Numbered from the stretch's first letter, positions 9,688 through 18,813 are shown. The stretch is DNA of 64,000 nt from Streptomyces violaceusniger Tu 4113 (GCF_000147815.2 NC_015957.1:2294001-2358000), one strand, 5' to 3'. The notes: a model not told the origin generated them from the letters alone. Program-made: numbers and translations.

Positions 9688-10483
9688 AATGCCCCTTCAG
9701 TGCCGCGCGCAGCGCCCGGTCGGGGAGGGCGACGGTGCCGTGCACCGCGAGCGCGGTGAGCACCTCGCCGGCGTCGTCATCGCCGTCCGGACCGCCGCCG
9801 GAGCGCTGGGCGAGGGTCCGCCGCGGGGGCACGTCGATCCGGCCCAGCAGCCGCTGACCGGCGGGGGAGGCCCACCGCGAGTACGGATGCGCCTCGACCC
9901 GGGCGATCAGCAGACAGCTCACCGTCAGCAGCAGCGGCAGCATGAACCACGAGGCCACCGGACCGCGCCCGGCCGCGGGCGGCACCAGCAGCAGCGCGGC
10001 GGCCGCCGTCGCCAGGACCAGCGCGCAGGCCGCCCGCACATGCCGCACCGCGACCGCCACATTCGTACGCGCCGAGGCGGGCACCGCGAGTCCCGCCGCC
10101 ACCAGCCGGTCGCCCAGCGCCCGCACCGGGGCGGCGGCGGCGAGCGCGGCCCGCACCGGCCGCACCGGGGACTGGCCCTCCGGCCCTATCGCGGTGATCA
10201 CGGACCGCTCCAGCTCGTCCCGCCCGTCCGGGACCACGACGGTGACCCAGCCGGTGTGGGCGAGCAGCAGCCGGCGCTCGCGGTACATCGTGACGAGGAC
10301 CAGCTCGCCCACCCGCCGCGGACCGCCGGACAGAAACGCCGCCTCGTACAGGCTCAGGCCCTTCGCATCCGCCGCCGGATCAGGATCCATCGGCTGAGCG
10401 GCGGCGACCGCCGCAAGGCACAGACGCGTGCAACTGACGACTGCCGCGCCCCACGCGACGAGCAGGAAAAGGACCCACAACAT
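9677..10483 (-). CDS. TIGR04222-like membrane protein without Cys tail
   Basis: A 268-residue protein with one N-terminal membrane helix (residues 1-25), a soluble part beginning LSLYEAAFLSGGPRRVGELVLVTMY, and two hydrophobic helices near 130-150 and 158-175. The EAAFL(S/A)GGP motif and following layout match the neighbour at 11067-12047, so the two are paralogues. This copy ends in a charged segment and lacks the Cys/Gly-rich tail. Function unknown. The gene lies in the same orientation as the MNIO pair but is separated from it by a tnpB relic, so it may once have been part of the same operon. Confidence 0.75.
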   Translation of the reverse strand: MLWVLFLLVAWGAAVVSCTRLCLAAVAAAQPMDPDPAADAKGLSLYEAAFLSGGPRRVGELVLVTMYRERRLLLAHTGWVTVVVPDGRDELERSVITAIGPEGQSPVRPVRAALAAAAPVRALGDRLVAAGLAVPASARTNVAVAVRHVRAACALVLATAAAALLLVPPAAGRGPVASWFMLPLLLTVSCLLIARVEAHPYSRWASPAGQRLLGRIDVPPRRTLAQRSGGGPDGDDDAGEVLTALAVHGTVALPDRALRAALKGHWGH

Positions 10484-10540
10484 GGCCGAGTTCTACTGGA
10501 CCCGACCACCGTCGCGCCACGGTTTTCACGATTTGACGCT

Positions 10541-10581
10541 CTCCTGCCTAAAGGCGGGAGATTCCACGGGTCGCCCCGTGG
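10541..10581. other. IS200/IS605-type right end with two adjacent hairpins
   Basis: Immediately after the tnpB relic stop are two stem-loops: CTCCTGCC/GGCGGGAG around TAAA (10541-10560) and CCACGGG/CCCGTGG around four bases (10564-10581). IS200/IS605 and IS1341-type elements end in such hairpins, and the same DNA normally encodes the 3' part and scaffold of the TnpB guide (omega) RNA. No intact partner element is present. Confidence 0.5.
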
Positions 10582-10830
10582 ATTTCCTGCTTCGTCGCCG
10601 ACTGCCCGCCCGGAGTTCTCCGTTGAGGTCTTACACCGGCTCCACAGGCCGACACTGCCCGTCCGGCAACCAGAAGGTTCTTCGCGGCGTTCACGTCACG
10701 GTCGTGGGTGGCGCCGCAGCCACACGTCCAGGTGCGGACGTGCAGCGGCATCGCCCCGGCGAGGGCGCCGCAGGCGGAGCACAGCCTGGAGGAGGGGAAG
10801 AAGCGGTCGACCGGTCTTTCGCCCTGGCGG
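10548..10830 (-). pseudogene. tnpB: tnpB (IS605 OrfB) 3' remnant
   Basis: Reading minus-strand from about 10830 gives GERPVDRFFPSSRLCSACG, then MPLHVRTWTCGCG and ATHDRDVNAAKNLLVAG before a TAG stop at 10548. This is the C-terminal zinc ribbon (CxxC ... CxC) and the last RuvC motif (DRDxNAAxN) of TnpB, the RNA-guided nuclease of IS605-type elements. Everything N-terminal of about residue 270 of a normal 370-400 residue TnpB is missing, and upstream sequence in this frame shows no family resemblance. The relic therefore cannot encode an active nuclease. It lies between the two TIGR04222-like genes. Confidence 0.8.
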
Positions 10831-10914
10831 CGAAATCCCGCTCCTCACCCTGCTCCGCAGGAGTCCGTTTCCTCTCTTCTGCCGTGAACGGCGGAGTATC
10901 CACGGAGGAACCTG

Positions 10915-10977
10915 ATGAACGACTCGCCCGGACGCGCAGCTCGCTCGGGCGAGACTCGCGTTGATCAGGGACCGTGA
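10915..10977 (+). CDS. Possible 20-residue small ORF
   Basis: ATG at 10915 is preceded by GGAGG with 6-base spacing and reads MNDSPGRAARSGETRVDQGP to a TGA at 10977. CTCGCCCG and CGGGCGAG arms form a hairpin within the coding part. I recognise no family, and it may be chance or a leftover of the insertion event. Listed because of its good ribosome-binding site in an otherwise gene-free gap. Confidence 0.25.
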   Translation: MNDSPGRAARSGETRVDQGP

Positions 10978-11066
10978 CCGGTCGCGCGCGATCCGCCAGC
11001 CGGACCCCCCTGGTCATGCCGGCCTGCCGGTCCTCGTGGCGGCAACCCAGTCCTTGGCGTGGCGGC

Positions 11067-12047
11067 TCAGCCGCCTCCGCAGCCTCCGCCCCCGCCGCAG
11101 CTCGACCCCGAGGAGCCGCCGCACGACGACCCCCCGCCTCCGCCGCAGGACGAGCCGCCGCAGGAGGAGCCTCCGCAGCCGGAGCCGCCCCCTCCGCACC
11201 ACGATCCGCCGCCGGAGTCCGAGGTGCCCGACGACCCGGAGTCGGTCGAGGACCCCGAACCGCCCGGCACCTTCTGCGCGTCCAGCAGTTGCTTCCGCAG
11301 CAGTGGATCCTCCGTCAGGGTGGCCGCCCCGGTCAGCGCGACGACGACCGCGACGGGGGCCGTCGCCGGTTGGCCGATGGTCAGGGCGTGCCGCCGTAGG
11401 CCGATCCCCGACTCCCTCCGGTACGCCGCCAGCGCCCGCTTCCCGGCGGCGGTCAGTCGGCGCTTGGCCGCACCGGCGCAGATTCCGCCGATGAGGAAGC
11501 CGGTGAAGAGCGCGGGGGCGATCGCGAAGATCAGCGGAAATCCGTCGTCGGCCATGGAGCCGACGCTCATCATGATGCCCAGGAAGATGCCCAGCGCGCA
11601 GAGCGTGTTCTGCGCCCGTGCCGCGCGCCGCCAGAACCGGAGGGCGTCCGGCCGCACCATCAGCCCGCGTCCCGCCAGCCGGTCGCCGATCGCCTGCACC
11701 GCCGCACTGCGCATCAACTCCCGGCGCAGCCACTTCAGGGCGCCGTGCGGGGAGTGGGCGCACAGCCGCAGCAGGTCCTCCTCGACCGGGCCGCGCGCGA
11801 TCGGCTGCCGCACCGAGACCACTCCGGGGTCGCCGATCGCCAGCCGCCCGTCCGTGTACATCGTGCTGATCACCGTGTCCGCCATCCGACCCGGCCCGCC
11901 CGCCAGGAACGCGGCCTCCAGCAGGTCGTACGCCCGGGCGTCCACCGGCCCCATGGCCTCCCGGCGCCGGGCCCGGACCGTGCCGGTGATGAGCACCACC
12001 GACGACAGCGCGACGGCCACGTAGACCAGGATCACCGTCGCGCTCAT
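11067..12047 (-). CDS. TIGR04222-like membrane protein with seven-Cys Gly-rich tail
   Basis: A 326-residue protein. Residues 3-22 form a membrane helix; 43-145 form a soluble domain starting [20 protein letters not shown]; 148-165 and 168-194 are two more membrane helices; about 195-260 is basic then polar. Residues 261-326 are almost only Gly, Ser and Cys, with Cys at 284, 291, 296, 301, 309, 317 and 323 in CGG/SSC units. The ATG overlaps the MNIO stop (ATGA at 12044-12047). Such tails beside an MNIO look like a substrate for post-translational cysteine chemistry, but that is inference. The ordinary alternative is a structural Cys-rich tail that binds metal. No function is established for the family as far as I know. 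Confidence 0.82.
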   Translation of the reverse strand: MSATVILVYVAVALSSVVLITGTVRARRREAMGPVDARAYDLLEAAFLAGGPGRMADTVISTMYTDGRLAIGDPGVVSVRQPIARGPVEEDLLRLCAHSPHGALKWLRRELMRSAAVQAIGDRLAGRGLMVRPDALRFWRRAARAQNTLCALGIFLGIMMSVGSMADDGFPLIFAIAPALFTGFLIGGICAGAAKRRLTAAGKRALAAYRRESGIGLRRHALTIGQPATAPVAVVVALTGAATLTEDPLLRKQLLDAQKVPGGSGSSTDSGSSGTSDSGGGSWCGGGGSGCGGSSCGGSSCGGGGGSSCGGSSGSSCGGGGGCGGG

Positions 12048-13369
12048 GCCGCTCGCCGCCCGCTCAGTGCGAGCCGGACCCGGCGGGCCAGCCGTGCCGC
12101 CGGATGGGACGCCAGGGGCGCGGGCCCGGACCGTTCCTGCCACCACAGCGTCAGACGGCGCCGGGCGGCCGGGTCGTCGGGCCGGGTGTCCGCCAGCAGA
12201 TGCTCGGCGAACGCCAGCGCGTCGCGGCGGTAGCCGCCGGTCATCGGGCGGCCGTCGGCGTACCGCGCGAACGCCGGGCGGTAGCCGGTGCCCAGGATCT
12301 CCGGCAGCTCCGGGGCCACCTTGGCGACCACGGACGCCCGCTTGGCCGTCAGCGCCGCGCTCTGCACCCGCAGCCGCCGCCGGTCGAAGCCCTCGGGCGG
12401 CGGGGTGCCCCCGACCAGCGCGGACAGCAGCGAGGTCTGGGCGAGCGCCAGCCGCTCACGGACGGCGTCCGGCGCGGGAGCCTCGTACACGGCGGAGGGC
12501 CTTACCGGGGCCGAGGTCGTCGGCTGCGCGGCAGCCTCTTCCGCGATCCCCGCCGCCGTCACCCCACGGATCGCGTCCAGCTCGCCCGCCAGTTCCCCCG
12601 CCGCCGGAAAGTCCTCGTCGCGCTCCAGCAGTACGCCGGGCGGTGCCGTACGCGCGCACAGTTCGGCGAGGACGTCGAGCACCGGCTGGGTCACCGGATG
12701 GGCATGGCTGTCGTGCCACACCCCGTCCTTCTCGACCCCGCCCGCCACATGGACGTAGGCGATCGCCGACGTGGGCAGCTCGTCCAGCGCCTTGGCCGGG
12801 TCCTCGCCCCGGTTGACGTGGTTGGTGTGCAGATTGGCCACGTCGATGAGCAGCCGGACCCCCGTGCGCTCGACGAGCTCGGCCAGGAACTGGCCCTCGG
12901 TCATCTCCTCCCCGGGCCAGGAGATCAACGCCGCGATGTTCTCCACCGCGAGTGGCACCGGCAGCGCGTCCTGTGCGATGCGCACGTTCTCGCACAGCAC
13001 GTCCAGCGCGTCTCGGGTCCGCGGTACCGGTAGCAGATGCCCGGCCTCGATGGCCGGTGACGCGGTCAGCGGCCCCCCGGCCCTGACGAACGCGATGTGC
13101 TCGGTGACCAGCGGCGAGCCCAGCGCCTCGGCGCGCTCGGCCAGTGCCCGGAGGCGGCCGGGGTCGGGCCGCTCGGCTCCCCCGAGGCCGAGCGACACCC
13201 CGTGCGGGACCACCGTGGTCCCGTGCTCGCGCAGCCGCCGGAGCGCGTCCGGCACATGGTCGGGGCAGATGTTCTCCGCCACCACTTCCACCCAGTCGAT
13301 GCCGGGCAGCCGCGCGATGTCGTCGGCGATCTCCGGTCGCCAGCCGATTCCGGTACCGAGGCGCACCAT
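12044..13369 (-). CDS. DUF692 / MNIO-family iron oxygenase with C-terminal extension
   Basis: A 441-residue protein. Residues 1-270 are the DUF692 TIM barrel of multinuclear non-heme iron-dependent oxidative enzymes (MbnB family), which modify Cys or other residues of ribosomal peptides. Aligning by spacing to MbnB gives conserved ligands His56 (VPHGVSLG), His91 (TEHIAF), Glu143 (AVENIA), Asp176 and Asn179 (IDVANL), His207 (YVHVAGG), Asp220 and His222 (HDSHAHP) and Glu249 (LLERDED). Residues 275-441 are an added helical domain that may do the job of the separate partner protein found in other MNIO systems. The start is set by AGGAGGGGGAG just before ATG 13369. Translationally coupled to the Cys-tailed membrane protein. 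Confidence 0.88.
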   Translation of the reverse strand: MVRLGTGIGWRPEIADDIARLPGIDWVEVVAENICPDHVPDALRRLREHGTTVVPHGVSLGLGGAERPDPGRLRALAERAEALGSPLVTEHIAFVRAGGPLTASPAIEAGHLLPVPRTRDALDVLCENVRIAQDALPVPLAVENIAALISWPGEEMTEGQFLAELVERTGVRLLIDVANLHTNHVNRGEDPAKALDELPTSAIAYVHVAGGVEKDGVWHDSHAHPVTQPVLDVLAELCARTAPPGVLLERDEDFPAAGELAGELDAIRGVTAAGIAEEAAAQPTTSAPVRPSAVYEAPAPDAVRERLALAQTSLLSALVGGTPPPEGFDRRRLRVQSAALTAKRASVVAKVAPELPEILGTGYRPAFARYADGRPMTGGYRRDALAFAEHLLADTRPDDPAARRRLTLWWQERSGPAPLASHPAARLARRVRLALSGRRAA

Positions 13370-13422
13370 GGCTCCCCCTCCTCGTTCCGTACCGCGTCCC
13401 CCGCGGTGTTGTTCTCGCGTGC

Positions 13423-13438
13423 CGGGGTCATAACCCCG
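13423..13438. promoter_or_regulatory. Palindrome CGGGGT-CATA-ACCCCG upstream of the MNIO gene
   Basis: Six-base perfect arms about 54 bases upstream of the MNIO start, within the 374-base gap between the MNIO gene and the divergent PBP gene. The core GGGGTCA is shared with the palindrome at 9673-9687. Apart from this and an A-rich patch near 13600, I see nothing gene-like in 13370-13743. Confidence 0.4.
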
Positions 13439-13743
13439 CAGAAGGAGGACGAATCCCCCGGCCCCGTGGTTCAGAGCTTCATTTGAGCTTCGCAGCATCA
13501 CGCCGAGGGGCGTACGCGGGGGCGTCGGCCAGGGGTGGTCCGGACGGTGCGAAAGGTCACCGGGTGGGTGGTGTCGCTGAATATGGTCACTGTTACAAAA
13601 AATTGGGGCTCTGTGGCGACAGATGTTCGGAGGGGAAAATAGGATCGGTCTGGTCCGGGGGGATGGAAGATCACACCTTTGTGCCGCGCCCGCGCGCGGA
13701 GCGAGCGTGGGGGAAACACGTGCTGGGCAGCAGTGACAACGCC

Positions 13744-15774
13744 ATGGGGAAGCACCGCAAGCACCGCCGAAAGCCGTCCTCGGGGAGCCGGGGGATGCGG
13801 CTGCGCCGTTGGGCGGCCGCGCGGGTCCGGCTGGACTACCCCCGGGCGGGGCGGCGTGGTGTGGGGCGATGGGTGCCGACGTGGCGTCAGATCACCCTGC
13901 TCTTCCTGTTCTTCCTCGGCAGTCTGACCGGTCTGCTGAGCTATGTGTATCTGCAGACCGACATCCCCAAGAACCTGAACGACTTCGCCACCCAGCAGGA
14001 CAACGTCTACTACTGGGCCGACGGCACCGAGATGGCTCGCACCGGTCCGGTCAACCGGCAGGAGGTGCCGCTGGGCAAGGTGCCGCAGGAGGTCCAGTGG
14101 GCGGTGCTCGCCGCCGAGAACGCCAGTTTCTACTCCGACAGCGGAGTGTCCCCGAGCGGGCTGATGCGGGCCGTGACGCGGATGGTGACGGGCGGTGAGA
14201 CGCAGGGCGGATCCACCATCACCCAGCAGTATGTGAAGAATGCCTATCTGAATCAGCGCCAGACATTTTCCCGCAAGCTCACCGAGATGTTCATGGCCAT
14301 CAAGCTGGACGACCGGATGACCAAGCGGGAGATCCTTCAGCGTTATCTGAACACCAGTTGGTTCGGGCGCGGCAGTTACGGCATTCAACGGGCGGCGTAC
14401 GCGTACTACGGCAAGGACGTCTCGGAACTCAACGCGAGCGAGGGCGCGTTGCTCGCCTCGCTGCTCAAGGGCGCCGGGACATTCGATCCGACGCTCAGCT
14501 CCAAGAACCACAAGCGGGCCGTCGACCGCTGGAAGTGGGTGCTGGACCGGATGGTCGACATCGGAAAGCTCTCCCGGTCCGAGCGGGCGCGCTATACGTC
14601 CTTCCCCGAGCCGAAGGCGCCGCCCAAGCCGGCCGGGCTCACCGGTCAGGTCGGCTATCTGGTGGAGACGGCCAAGGCGTATGTGAGCTCCCATACCGAG
14701 ATATCCGACGCCGATTTCGACCTGGGCGGCTATCAGATTCACACCACCTTCGAGAAGCCGAAGGTCCAGGCGCTCGCCAAGGCGGTGAAGAAGACCCGGG
14801 ACACGCTCGATCCCGAGCAGCGCCCCGAGGACCGCCATGTGCGGATCGGCGCCGCCTCGGTGGCCCCCGGCGGCGCGATACGCGCGCTGTACGGCGGCCC
14901 CGGCTATCTCGAGCAGGGATTCAACGACGCGAACGCCTCCAACGTCCCGGCCGGCACCTCCTTCACCCCCTTCGTCTACGCCGCCGCGCTGCGCGACGGC
15001 GTTCTGCTGAAGCGCAACGGGGAGCGGACGCCCGTGACCCCCTCGACGCTCTACGACGGCGACAACAAGATCGCGGTGCATACGCCCGAGGGGCCGTACT
15101 GGGACCGCGGCGGCAAGATCGTGCGGGCCGGCAACGACGGTGACGCCTCCTATGGGCAGGTCTCCCTGCGCCAGGCGATCGTGCGGTCCATCAACACCCC
15201 GATGATCCAACTGGGCATGGACGTCGGCCTGGACCGGGTCCGGCAGGCGTCCGTCGACGCGGGGCTGCTGCCCAGCAGCTTCGGCGCGCGGGTGCCCGCG
15301 TTCTCGCTCGGCACCGCGACGCCCAGCTCGATCCGTATGGCCAGCGCCTACGGGACGTTCGCCGCCGAGGGCACCCACTACGCGCCGTACTCGGTGAGCG
15401 GGCTCACCCACGGCGGGCAGCGGCTCGAACTGCGCAAGGACAGCGCCAAGCGGGCCTTCAGCCCGGCGGTCGCGGCGCAGGTGGACGAGGCGCTGCGGGG
15501 CGCCGTCCAGAGCCCGGACGGCGCGGCGCGCGGAGCCGCCGCGGCCGGTGGTGAAGTGGCCGGTAAGGCGGGCACGGCGCAGGACGGCAACTCCGCCTGG
15601 TTCGTCGGCTACACCAAGAAGCTGTCGACGGCGGTCTCGCTGTCCCGGGTGGACCCCAAGACACAGGAGCTGATGCCGCTCAAGGGGATGGGCGGGGAAG
15701 CCACCGACACCTCGGGCGACACCTACCCCCTGGACATCTGGAAGAGCTATATGACGGACCGGGCGGCGGAATAA
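13744..15774 (+). CDS. Class A penicillin-binding protein with degenerate transpeptidase site
   Basis: A 676-residue membrane-anchored peptidoglycan synthase: basic cytoplasmic tail, one membrane helix (residues 50-70), a glycosyltransferase-51 domain (about 85-280) and a transpeptidase fold (about 365-660). The GT51 motifs look intact: Glu125 in [17 protein letters not shown] at 154-162, and REILQRYLN near 195. The transpeptidase motifs are altered. Where SxxK is expected, in the context [10 protein letters not shown], there is Thr405 and Thr408. SxN is kept (Ser482-Ile-Asn484), but KTG is KAG (608-610). It probably polymerises glycan without beta-lactam-sensitive cross-linking. A GTG at 13720 with a GGGGGAAA ribosome site is an in-frame alternative start. 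Confidence 0.9.
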   Translation: MGKHRKHRRKPSSGSRGMRLRRWAAARVRLDYPRAGRRGVGRWVPTWRQITLLFLFFLGSLTGLLSYVYLQTDIPKNLNDFATQQDNVYYWADGTEMARTGPVNRQEVPLGKVPQEVQWAVLAAENASFYSDSGVSPSGLMRAVTRMVTGGETQGGSTITQQYVKNAYLNQRQTFSRKLTEMFMAIKLDDRMTKREILQRYLNTSWFGRGSYGIQRAAYAYYGKDVSELNASEGALLASLLKGAGTFDPTLSSKNHKRAVDRWKWVLDRMVDIGKLSRSERARYTSFPEPKAPPKPAGLTGQVGYLVETAKAYVSSHTEISDADFDLGGYQIHTTFEKPKVQALAKAVKKTRDTLDPEQRPEDRHVRIGAASVAPGGAIRALYGGPGYLEQGFNDANASNVPAGTSFTPFVYAAALRDGVLLKRNGERTPVTPSTLYDGDNKIAVHTPEGPYWDRGGKIVRAGNDGDASYGQVSLRQAIVRSINTPMIQLGMDVGLDRVRQASVDAGLLPSSFGARVPAFSLGTATPSSIRMASAYGTFAAEGTHYAPYSVSGLTHGGQRLELRKDSAKRAFSPAVAAQVDEALRGAVQSPDGAARGAAAAGGEVAGKAGTAQDGNSAWFVGYTKKLSTAVSLSRVDPKTQELMPLKGMGGEATDTSGDTYPLDIWKSYMTDRAAE

Positions 15775-15842
15775 GCCCCGGCGGAACAGGCCCCGGCGGA
15801 GTACGCCCTGGCGGAAGCCCGGCAACAGGACCGCTTCCGCCG

Positions 15843-17180
15843 CTACTTGGTCTTGGTGTACGTGGACCAGTCCGGCGATTCCGCCGGGTCCAGCATCCGC
15901 AGCTTCGCCAGGACCTTCGGGTCCTGGGCGTCCAGCCAGTCGGCGAGCTGCTTGAACGACACGCACCGCACCCCGTCGCGGCGGCAGACGCTCCGCATCA
16001 CGTCCTCGATGGCCTGCATATAGATGCCACCGTTCCAGGTCTCGAAGTGGTTGCCGATGAACAGCGGCGCCCGGCTGCCGTTGTAGGCCCGTTCGAAGCC
16101 GTTCAGGTAGCCCTCGCGGGTCAGCCGCTCCCACTCCGCATACTTCGCCGGATCGCCCTCGGTGCTGTCACCGGACTGGTTGAAGAGGAAGTTGAAGTCC
16201 ATCGAGAGGACCTGCTTCTCGCTCTCCGGGTACGGCACGAGCTGCAGCGGGAAGTTCCAGATCCCATCGATCTTGGACGGCCAGAGCTGGAAGTCGCCCG
16301 GGGAACTCGCGTCATAGCGCCAGCCGAGGGATTTGATGGCCGGGATCAGCGTCTTCTGGCCCTCCAGGCACGGCGCGCGCCCGCCCGCCAGCTCCACGTC
16401 GTAGTCGAACGGCAGCGGCTTGATGTCGGTGAAGCCGGTGTTGGTCTTCCAGTGCTTCACAAAGGAGTACGCCTGCTCCGTTTCGCTTTTCCACTCCTCG
16501 GTGGACCAGTCCTGCCCGCCCTTGGCGCCGCAGAAGTGGCCGTTGAAGTGGGAGCCGATCTCGTTGCCGTCCTGCCAGGCCCCGCTGAGCTGCTCCAGGG
16601 TCTCCCTGATGTGCTCGTCGGTGGGGAAGGATATGGCGGCCGAGCCAGGCTTGTGCTGGGGCGGCCGGTAGAGGTCGCTCTTCGCCTTGGGCAGCAGATA
16701 CATGCCGCTCAGGAAGAACGTCATCGTGGCGTCGCTCTCCTTGGCCACCTGTCGGAAGCGGGAGAAGAGATGGTCGTCGTTCTCCAGCGCGCCGTCCCAG
16801 GAGAAGACCACGAACTGCGGCGGCTTCTCGCCGGGTTTGAGCTTCTGGGGCTTGAGCTGATGGGGCTGCGGTCCGGTGTAGGACGTGGAGCCGTCCCCGA
16901 GCACCTTGACCTTGCCGTCCCAATGGGCGTACTTGTCCTTCTTCTTGGGCTCCCTGGGGACCCGGTCCGACTTGGGAGACGCCGCGGCGGCGGGGAGGTC
17001 CCCGCCCTGTGTGCCGCCCGCGTCCCCCGGCGAGGTCAGGGCTATCAGCAGCGCCACCACGACGGCCACGGCCGTGAGCGCGCCTATGGGCGCGGCCACG
17101 CCATAGGCGTTCTTCGCGTTTAAAGCCTTCAACGCTTTGTTTAAAGCCTTCAACGCTTTCACGATCTTCAGCGCCTTCAC
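15843..17180 (-). CDS. Membrane-anchored polysaccharide-deacetylase-like protein, two TTA codons
   Basis: A 445-residue protein with a short basic repetitive N-terminus, one membrane helix (about residues 30-50), a Pro/Lys linker and an extracellular domain resembling the NodB deacetylase fold: FVVFSWDGA (about 128-136) could supply the metal Asp, and GNEIGSHFNGHFCG holds an HxxxH pair. It may deacetylate a cell-wall or exopolymer glycan; the substrate is not evident. GTG start, with GGGGGCGGG upstream. Codons 13 and 20 are TTA, within a perfect 21-base tandem repeat, so translation should depend on the bldA tRNA. Convergent with the PBP gene. Confidence 0.75.
   Translation of the reverse strand: MKALKIVKALKALNKALKALNAKNAYGVAAPIGALTAVAVVVALLIALTSPGDAGGTQGGDLPAAAASPKSDRVPREPKKKDKYAHWDGKVKVLGDGSTSYTGPQPHQLKPQKLKPGEKPPQFVVFSWDGALENDDHLFSRFRQVAKESDATMTFFLSGMYLLPKAKSDLYRPPQHKPGSAAISFPTDEHIRETLEQLSGAWQDGNEIGSHFNGHFCGAKGGQDWSTEEWKSETEQAYSFVKHWKTNTGFTDIKPLPFDYDVELAGGRAPCLEGQKTLIPAIKSLGWRYDASSPGDFQLWPSKIDGIWNFPLQLVPYPESEKQVLSMDFNFLFNQSGDSTEGDPAKYAEWERLTREGYLNGFERAYNGSRAPLFIGNHFETWNGGIYMQAIEDVMRSVCRRDGVRCVSFKQLADWLDAQDPKVLAKLRMLDPAESPDWSTYTKTK
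17118..17159. repeat. Perfect 21-base tandem repeat carrying TTA codons
   Basis: Two identical 21-base units (17118-17138 and 17139-17159) encode the heptapeptide KALKALN twice on the minus strand. Each unit has one TTA leucine codon and is much richer in A/T than its surroundings. Confidence 0.9.
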
Positions 17181-17262
17181 GGGTCCCGCCCCCTGGCAAC
17201 AGTACAGATGTACGTCCCCCTCAGTATCACAGAAGTATCACGTGCCCTTCACATCGGTCTCC

Positions 17263-18660
17263 TCACCAACCGGTCAAAAGCAGGTGGTTGACGATCAGTC
17301 CGAGACACGCCTGGGCCGCGAGCCAGCGGCGACGATCAACGGCGGGCAGCAGTGCGGCGGTGGGCAGCAGCCAGACCAGGAAGGGAAGCCAGATCCGCTC
17401 CGTCTCGGCCTTGCTCATCCCGGACAGATCGGCCACGACGAGCGCGAACAGCACGGCGAAGGTCAGCACCACCAGCCCGTCCGGGGCGCCCGGACCGCCC
17501 GGGCGCAACCGCCTTACGGTGTCCGGCACCGCCGACAGCATGCGCCGCGCGCCCGCGACACAGGCCGGACCGGCGACCACCGTCGCGACGGCCAGGTTGG
17601 CCCAGACCCAGTACGCGTACGGGCGGTCCGAGGCCACGCCCTGGTAGTAGCGCTCGACCAGCAGCGAGTACCCCTCCCACCACTGGAAGCCGGCCAGCGT
17701 GAACGCACCGGCCACCACCGCCGCCCCGATCAGCGCGAAGGGCAGCGGCCGGGCGGTACGGGCGAGCAGGAGCACGGCGGCGGCGGGCAGCGCCAGCAAC
17801 GTCAGCCCGTAGGAGAGATAGGCCGTCAGCCCCAGCAGCAGCCCGGAGCCGAACGCGACCGCCCCGGGCGCCCGGACCGTACGCGTCGCCGCGAGCGCCA
17901 GCAGCGCGAGCCCCCAGGCCGCGACGGCCGCGAAATAGCCGTCCGCGGAGGCGCCCACCCAGACCGCCCCGGGCGCCAGGACCAGGAACGGGGCGGCAGC
18001 GCGCGCCGCCCGCTCCTGCCCCAGGGCGCGCAGCGTCACCAGGATCGCGACCGCCGCCGAGCCGCCCACCGTGATGCAGAAGGCCCCCGCCCACCCGCCG
18101 CCGCCCAGGCCCAGCCGGTCCAGGCCCACGAAGGTGAGCACGGCGCCCGGCGGATGGCCCGCGATATGGGCGGGCCAGTGGTCGGGCTGGGTGAGCAGGA
18201 TGTGGCCGGTGAAGCCGCGCAGGGCCGCGCCGATGTCGTGGAACCGGTCGACACCGCGCAGATATTCGTGGCGCGCGGTCAGCCGCCCCGCCACCCCCCG
18301 CTGCCATCCGTCGACCAGCGCCAGTGACCAGATCCAGGCCATGGACGCCGCCCAGACGGCCCCCAGCAGCCCGCGCCACGGCAGCCGCACCGCCAGCCGG
18401 GGGCCGTGGACGACGACCGCGGCGGCCACGGCCAGGGCGGCGGGCGTGCCGGGGCCCACATGGGGCAGCCAGTCGGCGTACAGCGGCGCCCAGTCGACGT
18501 ACAGCGAGTGATCGGCCCGCTGGAGCAGCGTGCCGACGACGGCGGCGACGGCGAAGAGCACGGCGGCGGCAGCGGCGGCGAGCACGTCCCGGCGGCGGCC
18601 GGTCCGCTTCTCGTTCTCGATGGCCCGGGTGTCGATGCCGCTGTGGAGAGGGAGTTTCAC
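17263..18660 (-). CDS. Polytopic membrane protein, GT-C glycosyltransferase-like
   Basis: A 465-residue protein with about ten hydrophobic helices starting near residue 28. An extracytoplasmic loop after the first helices contains DGWQRGVAGRLTARHEYL and DRFHDIG, and a later loop contains HPPGAVLTFVGLDRLG. This layout resembles dolichol/polyprenol-phosphate-sugar-dependent GT-C transferases of actinobacteria. No catalytic motif can be assigned with certainty, so the call rests on topology and neighbours (a deacetylase and further glycan genes). GTG start at 18658-18660. Confidence 0.65.
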   Translation of the reverse strand: MKLPLHSGIDTRAIENEKRTGRRRDVLAAAAAAVLFAVAAVVGTLLQRADHSLYVDWAPLYADWLPHVGPGTPAALAVAAAVVVHGPRLAVRLPWRGLLGAVWAASMAWIWSLALVDGWQRGVAGRLTARHEYLRGVDRFHDIGAALRGFTGHILLTQPDHWPAHIAGHPPGAVLTFVGLDRLGLGGGGWAGAFCITVGGSAAVAILVTLRALGQERAARAAAPFLVLAPGAVWVGASADGYFAAVAAWGLALLALAATRTVRAPGAVAFGSGLLLGLTAYLSYGLTLLALPAAAVLLLARTARPLPFALIGAAVVAGAFTLAGFQWWEGYSLLVERYYQGVASDRPYAYWVWANLAVATVVAGPACVAGARRMLSAVPDTVRRLRPGGPGAPDGLVVLTFAVLFALVVADLSGMSKAETERIWLPFLVWLLPTAALLPAVDRRRWLAAQACLGLIVNHLLLTGW

Positions 18661-18813
18661 GACGTCACGCTACGTCGCGGAGAGCGCGTCCGGGCCGCCG
18701 CGCCGCGCGCCGTCACCGGACCGTCAGATCCTCGTGGCCGGGGCGGGTGACGTCACCGTTTCGTCATGGGCTCAAGGCGCCGGAACGCGGCGCGGCCGCC
18801 CTACGGTCATGCC

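Noticed and set aside
10900..11066. Further TnpB coding sequence upstream of the relic
   Set aside because: The frame beyond about 10830 shows no TnpB-like residues, so the relic ends there.
13498..16134. Long open frame antisense to the PBP gene
   Set aside because: High GC makes stops rare on the opposite strand; the translation is Arg/Gly/Pro-rich with no fold, whereas the sense frame is a clear PBP.
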